NCBI RefSeq assembly: GCF_000801315.1
Contig: NZ_CP010054.1
Span: forward strand, 3,286,001-3,350,000
DNA: 64,000 nt
Direction: 5' to 3'
Source of the DNA: Hymenobacter sp. DG25B
Lineage (GTDB): Bacteria; Bacteroidota; Bacteroidia; Cytophagales; Hymenobacteraceae
The notes beneath the pieces were generated by a model. That model worked only from the letters and a program-made list of their open reading frames with translations, did no database searches and was not told where the DNA came from. How positions within the stretch are numbered: position 1 is the stretch's first letter; each line of letters begins with the position of its first letter. Positions 35,546 to 44,097 of the stretch are shown in pieces. Position numbers and translations under genes: made by a program.

Positions 35546-38206
35546 TTAATCGGTGATAGAAATCTGCACGGTGTTGTTCGAGTTTTTACCGTCTTCGGGC
35601 ATTTTCAACAGGCGGCGGTATTTGCGGGCCATTTCTGCCGACTGCGTTTTGCCGTTCACTTTCATTTCGTTCCCGGTCAGCTGCAGCTGGAAGCCTTTAG
35701 CACCGGCATCCAGCAGCCCGTCTTTGCGCAGCTCGGCCCGAATTTTATCGGTATTCAGGCGGGGTGGCGCGGGCGGTGCCGGCGGCACAGCTGGTACGCC
35801 GGCCGGTGGCGCAGGCGGGGCCAGGTAGCTACCACTGCCCGGGCGTGGGGCCCGCGGCGCCTGCGGGGCGCGGGGCGGGCGGGGTGGTCGGGGCGCATCG
35901 GTATTCACGGTACCATTCACCTCGGCGCGCCACCGGTTGCTGCTGGTAAGGGAGCGGCCATTGAGTTCCTTATACAGTGTGGCGTATTTCTGGCGCATTT
36001 TTTCCGGCTGCTGCTTGCCATTTACCGTCAGCGCTTTCGAGCTTAGGTCAAACGTGTAGTTGCGGGAGCTGGAAATCAGCCGGTCTTTCAGCAGCTCATC
36101 CGTCAGGCGGTGGCTGTTGTTGGCGGCGCGTGTTGCTGAACGGGAGGCACCGTCCGCTTCGCGCTGCAGGCGGTCAGCCTCGCGGCGGAGGCGGTCGGCT
36201 TCACGGCGCAGCTCGTCGGCTTCCCGCGCCTGGTCTTGCTGCTCATGGCGGCGTTCTACTATTTCCTGCTGCCGCTCCCGCATTTCGTCACGCCGCTCGC
36301 GCAGCCGGTCCCGCTCTTCCCGAATGCGGGCCCGTTCGTCCTCGGTAGTGGCATTTTCCTCGGCCGCGTCCAGGCCCCGTTCGGCCTGCACCAAGGCATC
36401 AGCCGTTATTCGGTCCGTATCGAGGCCGTTGAAATCAAAGTCGAAGTCTTCCTCATTGCCACGCAGGCGCAATTCGCGCTGCACCTGCAGGCCCTGCCGG
36501 GCGGCGCGGCGCGCCTCCTCCCGAATGCGGATGCGCTCTTCCGGGCTGGGCACCACCATGGTACGCCGGTCGGCGTTGCCCCCAAAGGAAAAGGACCGGT
36601 TGAAGTTGCGGTTAAAGCTCTGCTCATCAAAGTCGTTCCGGAAAACCATGCCGTTGGGCCGCACCCGAATTACTTCTACCTGCTTCTCCCCTTTCTTGCC
36701 TTTGCCGCTGGTTACCACCGGCTGGCCATCAACTATTACGTCTGTTACGCGGCCTTTTTTATCCTTCTGAATAATTACCGTGCCGGGGGCGTTGCGCCGG
36801 CCGCGGCCGCCCTGCTCCACCACCACTACCTGCTCCACCTTTTTGCCTTTGTGGTCTTTATCCTTCTTGGGTTTGATTTTGACCTTGCCCGGCTCATCAT
36901 CCTGATTTGCCACCGCCATTTCAGCCGTTTCTTCCACCTCACGCTCCATTATGGCGGGCACTTTGGTATCAGTGCTTAGAGTGGATACAGCACTGGAATC
37001 AACCTTGGTTTTGGCTACTGCTTTGGATGTATCTGGCTGGTATAGGGTTGCGCCAGCCAGGGTTTCCTGTAGCCGGGACTTCTGCCCGGCTGGGCGTGGG
37101 CCGGCCATAGCTACGGCCGTAGTCAGGAGCACTATGCCCGTGAGTACCACGCAGGCCGCCATAAAGCCTTCTGTAAAGGTGGGCGCGCTGCGGCCCTGCA
37201 CCAACCGGCGCACGCGGCCCAGCAAAGAGCCATCGGTACCCACCGCCGACAGCGCCAGGCGCGGGGTAGCGTGGGGCTGCAGGCAGCGCTCAGCCAGCGC
37301 CGTCAGGGCGCGGGCCAGGGTCATAGGGTTTCCCCCAACCAGGGCCGTAGCGGCGTCATCACAGCAGTTTTCCCGCTCGTTGCGCAGCGTGGCCGTAATA
37401 AACCACACCGCTGGGTGGTAGAAGAACAGGATTTCCGCTACCGACTGCAGCAGGTTCATGAGGTAGTCGCGGCGGGCAATGTGCGCCAGCTCGTGCGCCA
37501 GAATGGCCTCCAGGTAGTTTTGGCTGAGGCCGGTTACGGTGCCCAGCGGCAGCAGAATTACGGGTCGCAAATGCCCTACCACCAACGGCACGCGCACCAG
37601 CGCCGATTCCAGAATACTAACCGACTGTGAAACACCGGCGCGGGCGGCCAGCTCGGCCAGGCGGGCCTGCCACTCCTCGCTGAGGGGGCGCACCCGGTAA
37701 TGCCGCAGGCGCTGCACGTAGGCCAGGCCGCCCAGCATGCGCAGGGTCATGGCCAGCAAACCCAGCAGCCAGATGGTGACGAGAATAGGCAGGTTGCGGT
37801 CAAAATACGACAGCCAGGAATGGGCCATAGATACCGATGCCTCTTCTTCTGCCAATGGCGCCGCCAGCGCCGCCTCCGCCGAAGTATTAGCATTAACCGA
37901 GGCCAGAATAACCTGCGCCCCCGACAGCGAAGCCGGCAACGCGCGGAGTGGCAATACCTGGGGCTGCGCCTGAGCAGCCTGCTCCGCGTAGTAGTAGCGG
38001 CCAAACGTAACTATGCCCAGCGCCAACATGGCCACCAGAGCCACCGCAGCGGCCCCGTAGCGAATTTGGGCACTATGCCGGCGCAGGAGCAGCAACAAAC
38101 CGGCCAGCGACAAGGCTACAACCGCGCCCTGCCACAGAGAATGCACCAGCGTCCAGCCTAAGGCACGCACCAGCGCGGGGGTTAAAAGGGTTTCGAGCCA
38201 GTTCAT
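35546..38206 (-). CDS. M56 family (BlaR1/MecR1-like) membrane metalloprotease with unusual sensor tail
   Basis: Inner-membrane zinc protease of 886 residues that usually cleaves the partner repressor BlaI upon envelope stress. Transmembrane segments lie near 15-40, 55-75, 140-160 and 345-365. The M56 zinc motif AHELAHIARRDY is near 238. After the last membrane helix come about 500 residues on the outside: a Lys/Glu-rich stretch, a very Arg/Glu-rich helix (about 560-690), a Pro-rich linker, and two copies of a module with VNGKxQ (near 730 and 845). No penicillin-binding domain is seen. It overlaps blaI by 4 bases (ATGA), so the pair is translationally coupled. Confidence 0.88.
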   Translation of the reverse strand: MNWLETLLTPALVRALGWTLVHSLWQGAVVALSLAGLLLLLRRHSAQIRYGAAAVALVAMLALGIVTFGRYYYAEQAAQAQPQVLPLRALPASLSGAQVILASVNANTSAEAALAAPLAEEEASVSMAHSWLSYFDRNLPILVTIWLLGLLAMTLRMLGGLAYVQRLRHYRVRPLSEEWQARLAELAARAGVSQSVSILESALVRVPLVVGHLRPVILLPLGTVTGLSQNYLEAILAHELAHIARRDYLMNLLQSVAEILFFYHPAVWFITATLRNERENCCDDAATALVGGNPMTLARALTALAERCLQPHATPRLALSAVGTDGSLLGRVRRLVQGRSAPTFTEGFMAACVVLTGIVLLTTAVAMAGPRPAGQKSRLQETLAGATLYQPDTSKAVAKTKVDSSAVSTLSTDTKVPAIMEREVEETAEMAVANQDDEPGKVKIKPKKDKDHKGKKVEQVVVVEQGGRGRRNAPGTVIIQKDKKGRVTDVIVDGQPVVTSGKGKKGEKQVEVIRVRPNGMVFRNDFDEQSFNRNFNRSFSFGGNADRRTMVVPSPEERIRIREEARRAARQGLQVQRELRLRGNEEDFDFDFNGLDTDRITADALVQAERGLDAAEENATTEDERARIREERDRLRERRDEMRERQQEIVERRHEQQDQAREADELRREADRLRREADRLQREADGASRSATRAANNSHRLTDELLKDRLISSSRNYTFDLSSKALTVNGKQQPEKMRQKYATLYKELNGRSLTSSNRWRAEVNGTVNTDAPRPPRPPRAPQAPRAPRPGSGSYLAPPAPPAGVPAVPPAPPAPPRLNTDKIRAELRKDGLLDAGAKGFQLQLTGNEMKVNGKTQSAEMARKYRRLLKMPEDGKNSNNTVQISITD

Positions 38207-38600
38207 TGTGCTTCGCCTTTAGTGTTTTCGATTTCGTCCAGTAGCGTCCGGATCTGGTCCAGCTCTTCGCGGGAGGTGCTGCGGTTGCCGAGGGCCTGCA
38301 TCACCAGCTTCAGGGCCGAGCCGCCGAAAGTGGCTTCCACAAACCGGTCCAGCAGCAGGCCCTGGGTTTCTTCCTGGCGCACGGCAGCGCGGTACACGTG
38401 GGTCTTGGTGGCATCATCGCGCAGCACCAGGCCTTTGTCCAGCATCAGCTGTAATAGCTTCAGGGTGGTGGTGTAGCCTATTTCCCGGTGTTGGCTCAGG
38501 TCATCATTCACAAACCTGACGGTGCTGGGGCCGTGCTGCCACAGCACCTGCAGAATCTCCAGCTCCGATTCGGTAGGCTTGGGGGCGGGGTTTTACTCAT
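38203..38600 (-). CDS. BlaI/MecI/CopY family repressor, apparent frameshift near the start
   Basis: Winged-helix repressor, about 132 residues if read through. The clear part from 38547 has WQHGPSTVRFVNDDL, YTTTLKLLQLMLDKGLV and the C-terminal dimer helix with a BlaI-type cleavage region. The preceding segment PTESELEILQVL (helix 1) is in the same frame but has a stop codon ahead of it. The natural ATG at 38600 is one base out of frame; a fifth A at 38591-38594 (AAAA on the coding strand) would restore an intact protein beginning MSKNPAPKPTESE. Either a homopolymer error or a real inactivating deletion. A GTG start at 38547 would lose helix 1. Confidence 0.8.
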
Positions 38601-38618
38601 AGCTCAGAAAGGTTGGTC

Positions 38619-38636
38619 GTACGAAGCAGTTCGTAC
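38619..38636. promoter_or_regulatory. BlaI operator-like palindrome 1
   Basis: GTACGAA-4-TTCGTAC, a perfect inverted repeat with a 4-base spacer, 19 bases upstream of the blaI ATG. It is the first of three in a row. Confidence 0.75.
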
Positions 38637-38646
38637 ATCAAACATA

Positions 38647-38662
38647 TACGAATGAATTCGTA
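38647..38662. promoter_or_regulatory. BlaI operator-like palindrome 2
   Basis: TACGAA-4-TTCGTA, perfect inverted repeat with a 4-base spacer. Centre lies 27 bases from palindrome 1. Confidence 0.75.
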
Positions 38663-38677
38663 GAATCAAGTTTTATC

Positions 38678-38693
38678 TACGATATTTTTCGTA
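38678..38693. promoter_or_regulatory. BlaI operator-like palindrome 3
   Basis: TACGAT-4-TTCGTA, five of six positions paired. Centre lies 31 bases from palindrome 2. Together the three copies fit cooperative repression of the blaI-M56 operon. Confidence 0.65.
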
Positions 38694-38760
38694 CAATATT
38701 TTATCCAACAGAAAATCAGCCTATAAAACCGATTTTTCAGCAAAGACCAGCAAAAGCTGG

Positions 38761-39129
38761 CTAGCGTTGCCCGGCCCGCTTGCGCACCAACGTAATCTGG
38801 GCGCGCCGGCAGATACCGCCCAGCGGCGGGTTAAACTTGGCCACCTTCACTTTCACGGACAGCACGTGGGGGAATTCTTCCAGCACCCGGTCTATAACGC
38901 GGTGGCCCAGGTGCTCCAGCAGCCGCGCCGGTGCCTGCATTTCCTCGCGCACCATCCGGTAGAGCACTTCGTAATTCACCGTCTCGTGCAGCTTATCCGA
39001 AGTGCCGGCTGCGTACAGATCCGTCTTTATGTACAGGTCTACGCCATACTTATTGCCGATTTTCTGCTCCTCGTCGTAGTAGCCGTGAAACGCGAAAAAC
39101 TCCATGCCTTCCAGTGCAATCTGGCCCAT
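38761..39129 (-). CDS. folB: dihydroneopterin aldolase
   Basis: Folate-pathway enzyme of 122 residues that converts dihydroneopterin to hydroxymethyl-dihydropterin. Family features seen are LEGMEFFAFHGYYDEEQKIG, NYEVLYRMVREEM, LLEHLGHRVIDRVL and KVKVAKFNPPLGG. Length is normal from the ATG at 39129. The longer frame to 39276 is not needed. It is a lone gene, facing the AT-rich BlaI operator region downstream. Confidence 0.95.
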   Translation of the reverse strand: MGQIALEGMEFFAFHGYYDEEQKIGNKYGVDLYIKTDLYAAGTSDKLHETVNYEVLYRMVREEMQAPARLLEHLGHRVIDRVLEEFPHVLSVKVKVAKFNPPLGGICRRAQITLVRKRAGQR

Positions 39130-39310
39130 GTGGTGAGGTGGTGAAATGGTGAGTAGTGAAATGGGAGCGGCAATTTCTGAAATGAAAAGCCGGGTTGGGG
39201 TATGGGGTGCTAAAAAACTACTAACCCTATTGGTATAGAAAGCACAGCCATGCATTTCGCAGGCGGTTATACTCACTATTTGATCTTCTTACTTTTCCTT
39301 TTCCTTTTAC

Positions 39311-39468
39311 TGTCATCCGGAGCTTGCGAAGGACCTTCCTCTTATAGCCCAAAACGCTCATGAAATGCACAAAGCTTTTCACCGCGCAACCGGCAAAGGG
39401 CTTTAAACATTTAATTAACTGCATCACCAAGGCGAGGAAGGTCCTTCAGCTACCGCCTCAGGATGACA
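39311..39468. repeat. dispersed palindromic element, copy D1
   Basis: 158-bp element beginning TGTCATCCGGAGCTTGCGAAGGACCTTCC and ending GGAAGGTCCTTCAGC...CTCAGGATGACA. Same class as D2 at 57256-57355, but with a longer and more diverged centre. Confidence 0.75.
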
Positions 39469-39511
39469 GGAAGGAGGAATGGCAATTGGTGCACTCGTGC
39501 AAGCAAAAAGA

Positions 39512-39538
39512 AAAAGCCCACCCGATTGGGCAGGCTTT
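39512..39538 (-). terminator. probable terminator of the DivIVA-family gene
   Basis: Stem AAAGCCCACCC / GGGCAGGCTTT with a two-base internal mismatch and a GATT loop. The A-run on its left side becomes the T tail on the minus strand. It is 52 bases past the stop codon. Confidence 0.6.
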
Positions 39539-39589
39539 AGTCCATTCACAAAATCCGTGGAATCCGAAAAATCCGGCTGAATCCGTGGT

Positions 39590-40606
39590 TTAGATTTCGT
39601 CGAAGAAGGACTTCTCTGTTAGCGAGGCCGAGTGCCGCGAAGGCGAGGGCTGGGTGATTTCCGGATGGTCAGGCGAAACCGGGCGGATATCCGGGGCGGT
39701 GGGTTCTACGCGGGGGCCGGTGGGGTCCGGTACCCGGGCGGGCTCAGGCTGGTAAATGCGGGATGGGTCGCTGATGCCCGGGTTTTCGTGCGGCGCCGGA
39801 TTTGGTCTGATATCGGGGCCGGGCGTTTGGGCCGGAGCACCGGGGTCGGGTTGCTGACCGGGCTTGGGGTTATAGCTGCCGGGCTGCGCCGAAGCGGGGC
39901 GGGCCGCCACTGAGGAGGCGTCGCCGCCGCCGCTAACGGTGGCCGGGCGGGCTGCCGGACTGCCTACGGCCGCCGCTGAGGATGTAGCTGATGTATTCAC
40001 AAACATAGGAGTAGCGCTTTCGGAGGATGAATCGGGTCGATTCACCTTTACGCTTGCCGCCCGCGAAAGGATGGCGGCAGTGGAGGATTTTGGCCGGTTG
40101 CGGCTTTTCTCCACTTTCTCCAGGGCATCGGTAGCCAGGTGCTGCAGGTCGCGCACCAGGGTTTCCAGCACGCCTTCCAGGCGCTGGTGCTCCTGGCCCA
40201 GGGCACTTACCTCGGCCTGCATGTCGGCAACGGTTTTTTCGGCTTGCTTGTAGGCTTCATCTACCACGGAGCGGGCTTTCTGACGGGCATCGGCCAGCAG
40301 CTGCTCGGCCTTCAGCTGGGCTTCGCGAATCCGCAGTTCGGCGTCGCGCTGGGCCTGCTCCGTAATGCTGTTGCCGGTGTCCTCGGCCGTTTTCAAGGTG
40401 CGGTACAGGGACGATTCTACTTCGCGCATCTTCTGCACGTCCTGGGTAGCATGGTCCAGCTTCATGCGCAACTCCCGGTTTTCATCCCCCATTCGCTCCC
40501 ACTGCTGGGAGAGCTGGAGCAGGAATGCCTGAACTTCATCTTTGTCTACTCCCCGAAAGGATTTTTCAAAGGTTTTCTGCCGGATATCGAGAGCGGTAAT
40601 TTTCAT
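39590..40606 (-). CDS. DivIVA domain protein
   Basis: Cytosolic coiled-coil protein of 338 residues. The N-terminal DivIVA membrane-binding motif is present (KITALDIRQKTFEKSFRGVDKDEVQAFL). A long coiled coil follows to about 170 (NRELRMKLDHATQDVQKM, ELRIREAQLKAEQLLADARQKA). The last 160 residues are a Pro/Ser/Ala-rich disordered tail (GSYNPKPGQQPDPGAPAQ), ending in a basic LTEKSFFDEI. DivIVA proteins mark curved or growing membrane; the tail is longer than in Gram-positive versions. No operon partner is obvious. It is next to the WD40 gene on the same strand. Confidence 0.9.
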   Translation of the reverse strand: MKITALDIRQKTFEKSFRGVDKDEVQAFLLQLSQQWERMGDENRELRMKLDHATQDVQKMREVESSLYRTLKTAEDTGNSITEQAQRDAELRIREAQLKAEQLLADARQKARSVVDEAYKQAEKTVADMQAEVSALGQEHQRLEGVLETLVRDLQHLATDALEKVEKSRNRPKSSTAAILSRAASVKVNRPDSSSESATPMFVNTSATSSAAAVGSPAARPATVSGGGDASSVAARPASAQPGSYNPKPGQQPDPGAPAQTPGPDIRPNPAPHENPGISDPSRIYQPEPARVPDPTGPRVEPTAPDIRPVSPDHPEITQPSPSRHSASLTEKSFFDEI

Positions 40607-40607
40607 A

Positions 40608-40690
40608 CTAAGCTGATAGCTGACAGCTGTTGGCTGTTAGCTTTTCGTAACAATGGAAGAATGCGAACAAAGGCAAAAAGCCAATAGCTA
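40608..40690. repeat. inverted repeat of GCTATCAGC-type units between the WD40 and DivIVA genes
   Basis: Left GCTGATAGCTGACAGCTGTTGGCTGTTAGC (about 40610-40639) and right AGCCAATAGCTACTAGCTATCAGC (about 40678-40701) are imperfectly complementary. The right arm runs into the start of the WD40 stop region. No independent role is inferred. Confidence 0.5.
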
Positions 40691-41626
40691 CTAGCTATCA
40701 GCCTGTATCTGCCATACGGCCAGGGTGCGGTCGTCGCTACACGAAACTAGCCTATTTCGATGGGCTGACCAAAATAACTTGTTCACGGAAGTGCCGTGGC
40801 CGGCGTGCCGGGCGCGGTCCAGCACGCGCAACAGCCGGAACCCGGCGGCATCCCAGAGCTTAATGGATTTATCCATGCTGCAGGTGGCCACAAAGCGCCC
40901 ATCGGGACTATACGTTACGTGGTTTATGGCGAATAAATGGGCTACTACGCTCAGGTGCTCGGTGTAGCCCGCGGCCACATCCCACACGCGCAGGTGGGCG
41001 TCGCGGCCGGCCGTGAGCAGGTAGCGGCCATCGGGCGAGTAGCAGACGCTGAACACGGAGTTGGTAGCGCCGGGAATCCCCTGCTTGGGGGTGAGCGTGT
41101 CCAGATCGAGAATATATACCAGGTGGTCGGAGCCGCCTACGGCCAGCTCATTGCGCGCTTCGAGCAGGCTCAGGCAGCGCAGGCTTTTGTGGGAAAGAGG
41201 CACCAGGTGCTCCAGGCTTAGGTTGTGGGCGTGCAGCACGGCCAGGGTACCGTTGCCCAGGGCCACGTACACCCGCTGCCGGGCTTCCGAATAGGCTATA
41301 TCAAAAATGGCGGCCGGGGGCAGCGCCGTGGCAAAGAGCAGCTGGCGGGCTTTCAGATCAATGGCCTGCACGCCCTGAAAGTTATGGCCAATGAGAAGCA
41401 GTGCCCGCTCAGGAATATATTTCAGGGCGTAAACGGAGTTGGTTACCCGAGCCACCAGTTCGCCGTCACGCTCGGGGTTTTCTAGGTCCCACTCCACCAC
41501 AAAGCCATCGGTGCCGGCGGAGTAGATGGCGGTGGAATCAAGCGCGCCGGCCAGCGCGTACACACAGTCGCGGTGCCCGGTGAGGGTGGCTAGTTTCTCG
41601 GCCTGCGGTCTAAAAAGCGTGGACAT
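40691..41626 (-). CDS. WD40 repeat protein
   Basis: Cytosolic seven-bladed propeller of 311 residues. Repeats carry GHRDCVYALAGALDSTAIYSAGTDGFVVEWDL, TNSVFSVCYSPDGRYLLTAGRDAHLRVWD, FAINHVTYSPDGRFVATCSMDKSIKLWD and ending in NKLFWSAHRNRLVSCSDDRTLAVWQI. It is a scaffold-type protein by family; no partner is known. It is divergent from the phosphopantetheinyl transferase gene. Confidence 0.93.
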   Translation of the reverse strand: MSTLFRPQAEKLATLTGHRDCVYALAGALDSTAIYSAGTDGFVVEWDLENPERDGELVARVTNSVYALKYIPERALLLIGHNFQGVQAIDLKARQLLFATALPPAAIFDIAYSEARQRVYVALGNGTLAVLHAHNLSLEHLVPLSHKSLRCLSLLEARNELAVGGSDHLVYILDLDTLTPKQGIPGATNSVFSVCYSPDGRYLLTAGRDAHLRVWDVAAGYTEHLSVVAHLFAINHVTYSPDGRFVATCSMDKSIKLWDAAGFRLLRVLDRARHAGHGTSVNKLFWSAHRNRLVSCSDDRTLAVWQIQADS

Positions 41627-41730
41627 ACCATTGGATTTGGGGCGAAATTACGGCAGTTTTGGCCAGCAGCAGCTGGCACCGCTTTTTCCTGTGCTGTTCT
41701 GAATCTAACGTAACCACTGCTTTTTCTGCT

Positions 41731-42393
41731 ATGCCGCTGCACTCCCTGGAACCCGTTGATGAGCGCACCCTGCTGGGTTTGTGGCACCTCACGGAGCCGG
41801 CAGAGGAATTATGGCAAGCCCTCCCCCAGCCGGCCCCTTATCAGGAGCTGCTACCGGCCGGCCGCGATGCCGGGCGCGCCCAGCAATGGCTGGCGGGCCG
41901 GGCACTGGCCCACCGCCTGCTCGCTGAATTTTCTTTGGCCCCTTCTATGGTGCTGCTGAACGATGCCAACGGGCGCCCTTTCTTCCCGGAACGGCCCGAA
42001 TTGGCGGTTTCTCTTTCCCATTCCGGGGAGTGGGTGGCCGCTTTGCTTTCCACCCGCGGGCGCGTTGGCACAGATGTTGAGCAGGTACGCCCTAAAGCGC
42101 AACAATTGGCTCCCAGGTTTCTATCGGAAGCGGAACGGGCCGATGCCGGCGACGATGTAGTGAAGCACAGTCTCTATTGGAGTGCCAAGGAAACCCTGTA
42201 CAAACTGCATAGCCGCCGCGCTCTGGTGTTTAAGGAGCATATTCAGCTCGACCCGTTTGGGCTGCGGGAGGCCGGTGTTTTGACGGGGCACCTGCTCGCA
42301 GAAAACTTCCGCAGCCAACACCAGATTCAATACCAGCGCCTTTCTTCTGCGTATGTACTCACATACACCCTTGATGCCTCTCCCCTTCCTTAA
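41731..42393 (+). CDS. 4'-phosphopantetheinyl transferase superfamily protein
   Basis: Cytosolic enzyme of 220 residues from the ATG at 41731. It transfers phosphopantetheine from CoA to carrier proteins. The metal-binding motifs are VGTDVEQVRP and YWSAKETLYKLH, with LSHSGEWVAAL ahead of them. The carrier protein it serves is not shown. It ends 10 bases before the redoxin ATG, so the two are likely one transcript. Confidence 0.9.
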   Translation: MPLHSLEPVDERTLLGLWHLTEPAEELWQALPQPAPYQELLPAGRDAGRAQQWLAGRALAHRLLAEFSLAPSMVLLNDANGRPFFPERPELAVSLSHSGEWVAALLSTRGRVGTDVEQVRPKAQQLAPRFLSEAERADAGDDVVKHSLYWSAKETLYKLHSRRALVFKEHIQLDPFGLREAGVLTGHLLAENFRSQHQIQYQRLSSAYVLTYTLDASPLP

Positions 42394-42403
42394 ATTATCT
42401 GCC

Positions 42404-42994
42404 ATGTCTTTCCGCCGTATTTCTTTGGCTCTGGCCGCTGCTCTCTTATTTGGAGTGGTAACCGTGGGTACCGTTCGGGCCCAGTCTGCGGGCAGTACCG
42501 TGGCCGACTTCACTCTGAAGAATGCCGCCAACGCCGATGTAAAGCTCAGCAGCTACGCCGACAGCAAAGCGGTGGTGGTGGTTTTCATCAACCAAAGCTG
42601 CCCGTTCTCCAAGCTCTACCAGGACCGCCTGAGCAAGCTGGCTACCACTTACGGCAGCAAGGGCGTGGAATTTCTGTTTATTGATACCCCCATTAACCTG
42701 GAAGCCAGCACGGCCGAGGGAGAAACCGAGAAGCTCAAAATCAAATCGGGCAGCGCCAATAACCTGACCTATCTGCGCGACGACAGCCAGAAGGTGAGCA
42801 GCCTACTGGGCGCCACCAAAACGCCCGAGGCCGTGGTGCTGCAACCCAGCGGCAATGGCTTTGTGGTGCGCTACAAAGGCGCCATCGACGATAACCCCCA
42901 AATGGAAGCCTACGTCAAGCAAAACTACCTAGGCACAGTGTTGGCAAACATCACGGCCGGCCGCCCCGCCGGCGTAGCTAACCAACGCGCCTAG
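42404..42994 (+). CDS. exported redoxin-domain (thioredoxin-like) protein
   Basis: Periplasmic protein of 196 residues with a signal peptide ending GTVRAQS. The AhpC/TSA-type thioredoxin fold is shown by FTLKNAANADVKLSSYADSKAVVVVFINQSCPFSKLYQDRL and YLRDDSQKVSSLLGATKTPEAVVL. The motif has only the first Cys (CPFS) in place of CxxC, as in many one-Cys peroxiredoxin-like Bacteroidota proteins. Substrate unknown. The ATG at 42404 is set by the signal peptide. Confidence 0.85.
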   Translation: MSFRRISLALAAALLFGVVTVGTVRAQSAGSTVADFTLKNAANADVKLSSYADSKAVVVVFINQSCPFSKLYQDRLSKLATTYGSKGVEFLFIDTPINLEASTAEGETEKLKIKSGSANNLTYLRDDSQKVSSLLGATKTPEAVVLQPSGNGFVVRYKGAIDDNPQMEAYVKQNYLGTVLANITAGRPAGVANQRA

Positions 42995-43047
42995 GGTTGT
43001 CTAATCAAGAAAAACTAAAGCTTTCCTGTTGAGGAATTAAACTAGTG

Positions 43048-43207
43048 TGTCATTGCGAGGAGGCACGACGAAGCAATCCGTCCTTTAAGCAGTTAGACAC
43101 TTCCTTTTACCAGAAAGCCCTTGACGTACTACACGTCAAGGGCTTTCTGCTTTATTAGGTCTTGTCACCTTTCAGAGGACGGATTGCTTCGCTTTGCTTG
43201 CAATGAC
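43048..43207. repeat. dispersed palindromic element, copy A2
   Basis: 160-bp element beginning TGTCATTGCGAGGAGGCACGACGAAGCAATCCGTCC, with inner stem CCAGAAAGCCCTTGACGT/ACGTCAAGGGCTTTCTG. Same class as A1 at 2336-2494. It sits between convergent genes. Confidence 0.88.
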
Positions 43208-43212
43208 GGTTT

Positions 43213-44097
43213 TTACTCCTGCTCGCCTTCTTCGGGCTCAGAGTCAATGGACTGTTTATCTTCTTCCAGCAGGATGGCCAGCAGCTGGCTTACTTCGCCA
43301 GCTTTGCGCGGCTCCTGCATCTTTTCAAAGCTTACGGCCAGGTTCCGTAAGGCCCGGCGCACAATATCAATGTGCGAGCAGGGCTCAAAGAACATGTCAT
43401 TGGCCGTGAGGTTGAGTTGGGCAATGTAGTGCTCAATATCCGTGCGGGACAGAATCAGGCCGCGGTTGTAGCAGTTGATGTAGAACGGCTCAATGGCGGG
43501 CAGCGTGGGCTGAAACGTAAGCACAAACAGGTTGGGCAGATTCACGCCATACACCGGCAGGTGCAGTCGCTGCGCCACCAGCAGGTAGATAACACACAGC
43601 GTGAGCGGGTTGCCGCGCCGGCTTTCCAGCACCAGGTGCAGCATGGAGTTGGCCGGCGAGTGGAAATTCTGGGTATTGGCCGCGAATTTGTGGGTTTTGA
43701 AGAGCACGTAGTTCAGCACCTGCACCTGGTCGGCGGGGTGCAGATTGGGCTTCATCATGGTCCAGGCCTCAAAGCGCAGCTGTTCAATGGCGCGGTTCAG
43801 GGCTTGTAGGTCGGCATCGGGGTACTGGTAGCTGTTGAGGAGCCACATACCTTCCAGCAGGTTCTCACCGCCGGAGTCGCGCCACACGCGCAGGCGCTGC
43901 TGCAAGCCCTCAAACTGCAGGTGATGAATCAGGTCCTCAATCCGCTGCTGCTGGGCCGGGTCCAGGGTCTCCTCCCACGATTCTTCCAGAAACGGGACTA
44001 TACTCTCCCCCAGGGTCTGGATTTTGGCCTGAATATCGGGCGCAATTTCCGGGTCGTCGAGCAGGGAGATAAGCGCTTTTATTTCTTTGTTCGTCAA
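43213..44097 (-). CDS. SirB1/transglutaminase-like (Transglut_core2) protein
   Basis: Cytosolic protein of 294 residues. The core contains NSMLHLVLESRRGNPLTLCVIYLLVAQRLHLPVYGVNLPNLFV, the family's characteristic segment, with a NLPNLF where most members have PGHF. The rest is helical with HLQFEGLQQRLRVWR, DLQALNRAIEQL and a short TPR-like C-terminus (RRALRNLAVSFEKMQEPRKAGEVSQLLAILLEE). Function unknown. The start is a TTG at 44097; a stop codon lies two codons upstream in frame, and no ATG or GTG is available. Confidence 0.85.
   Translation of the reverse strand: MTNKEIKALISLLDDPEIAPDIQAKIQTLGESIVPFLEESWEETLDPAQQQRIEDLIHHLQFEGLQQRLRVWRDSGGENLLEGMWLLNSYQYPDADLQALNRAIEQLRFEAWTMMKPNLHPADQVQVLNYVLFKTHKFAANTQNFHSPANSMLHLVLESRRGNPLTLCVIYLLVAQRLHLPVYGVNLPNLFVLTFQPTLPAIEPFYINCYNRGLILSRTDIEHYIAQLNLTANDMFFEPCSHIDIVRRALRNLAVSFEKMQEPRKAGEVSQLLAILLEEDKQSIDSEPEEGEQE

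Larger units (their letters stand above)
39130..39589. other. intergenic region with repeats only
   Basis: About 460 bases with no credible gene. It holds a TCAC-rich unit string near 39128-39160, palindromic element D1 at 39311-39468 and a terminator at about 39512-39538. The short ORFs here are repeat artefacts. Confidence 0.6.

Noticed and set aside
36060..36770. Arg/Ser-rich plus-strand ORF (236 residues)
   Set aside because: Antisense of the Arg/Glu-rich helix in the M56 protein, which explains its odd composition.
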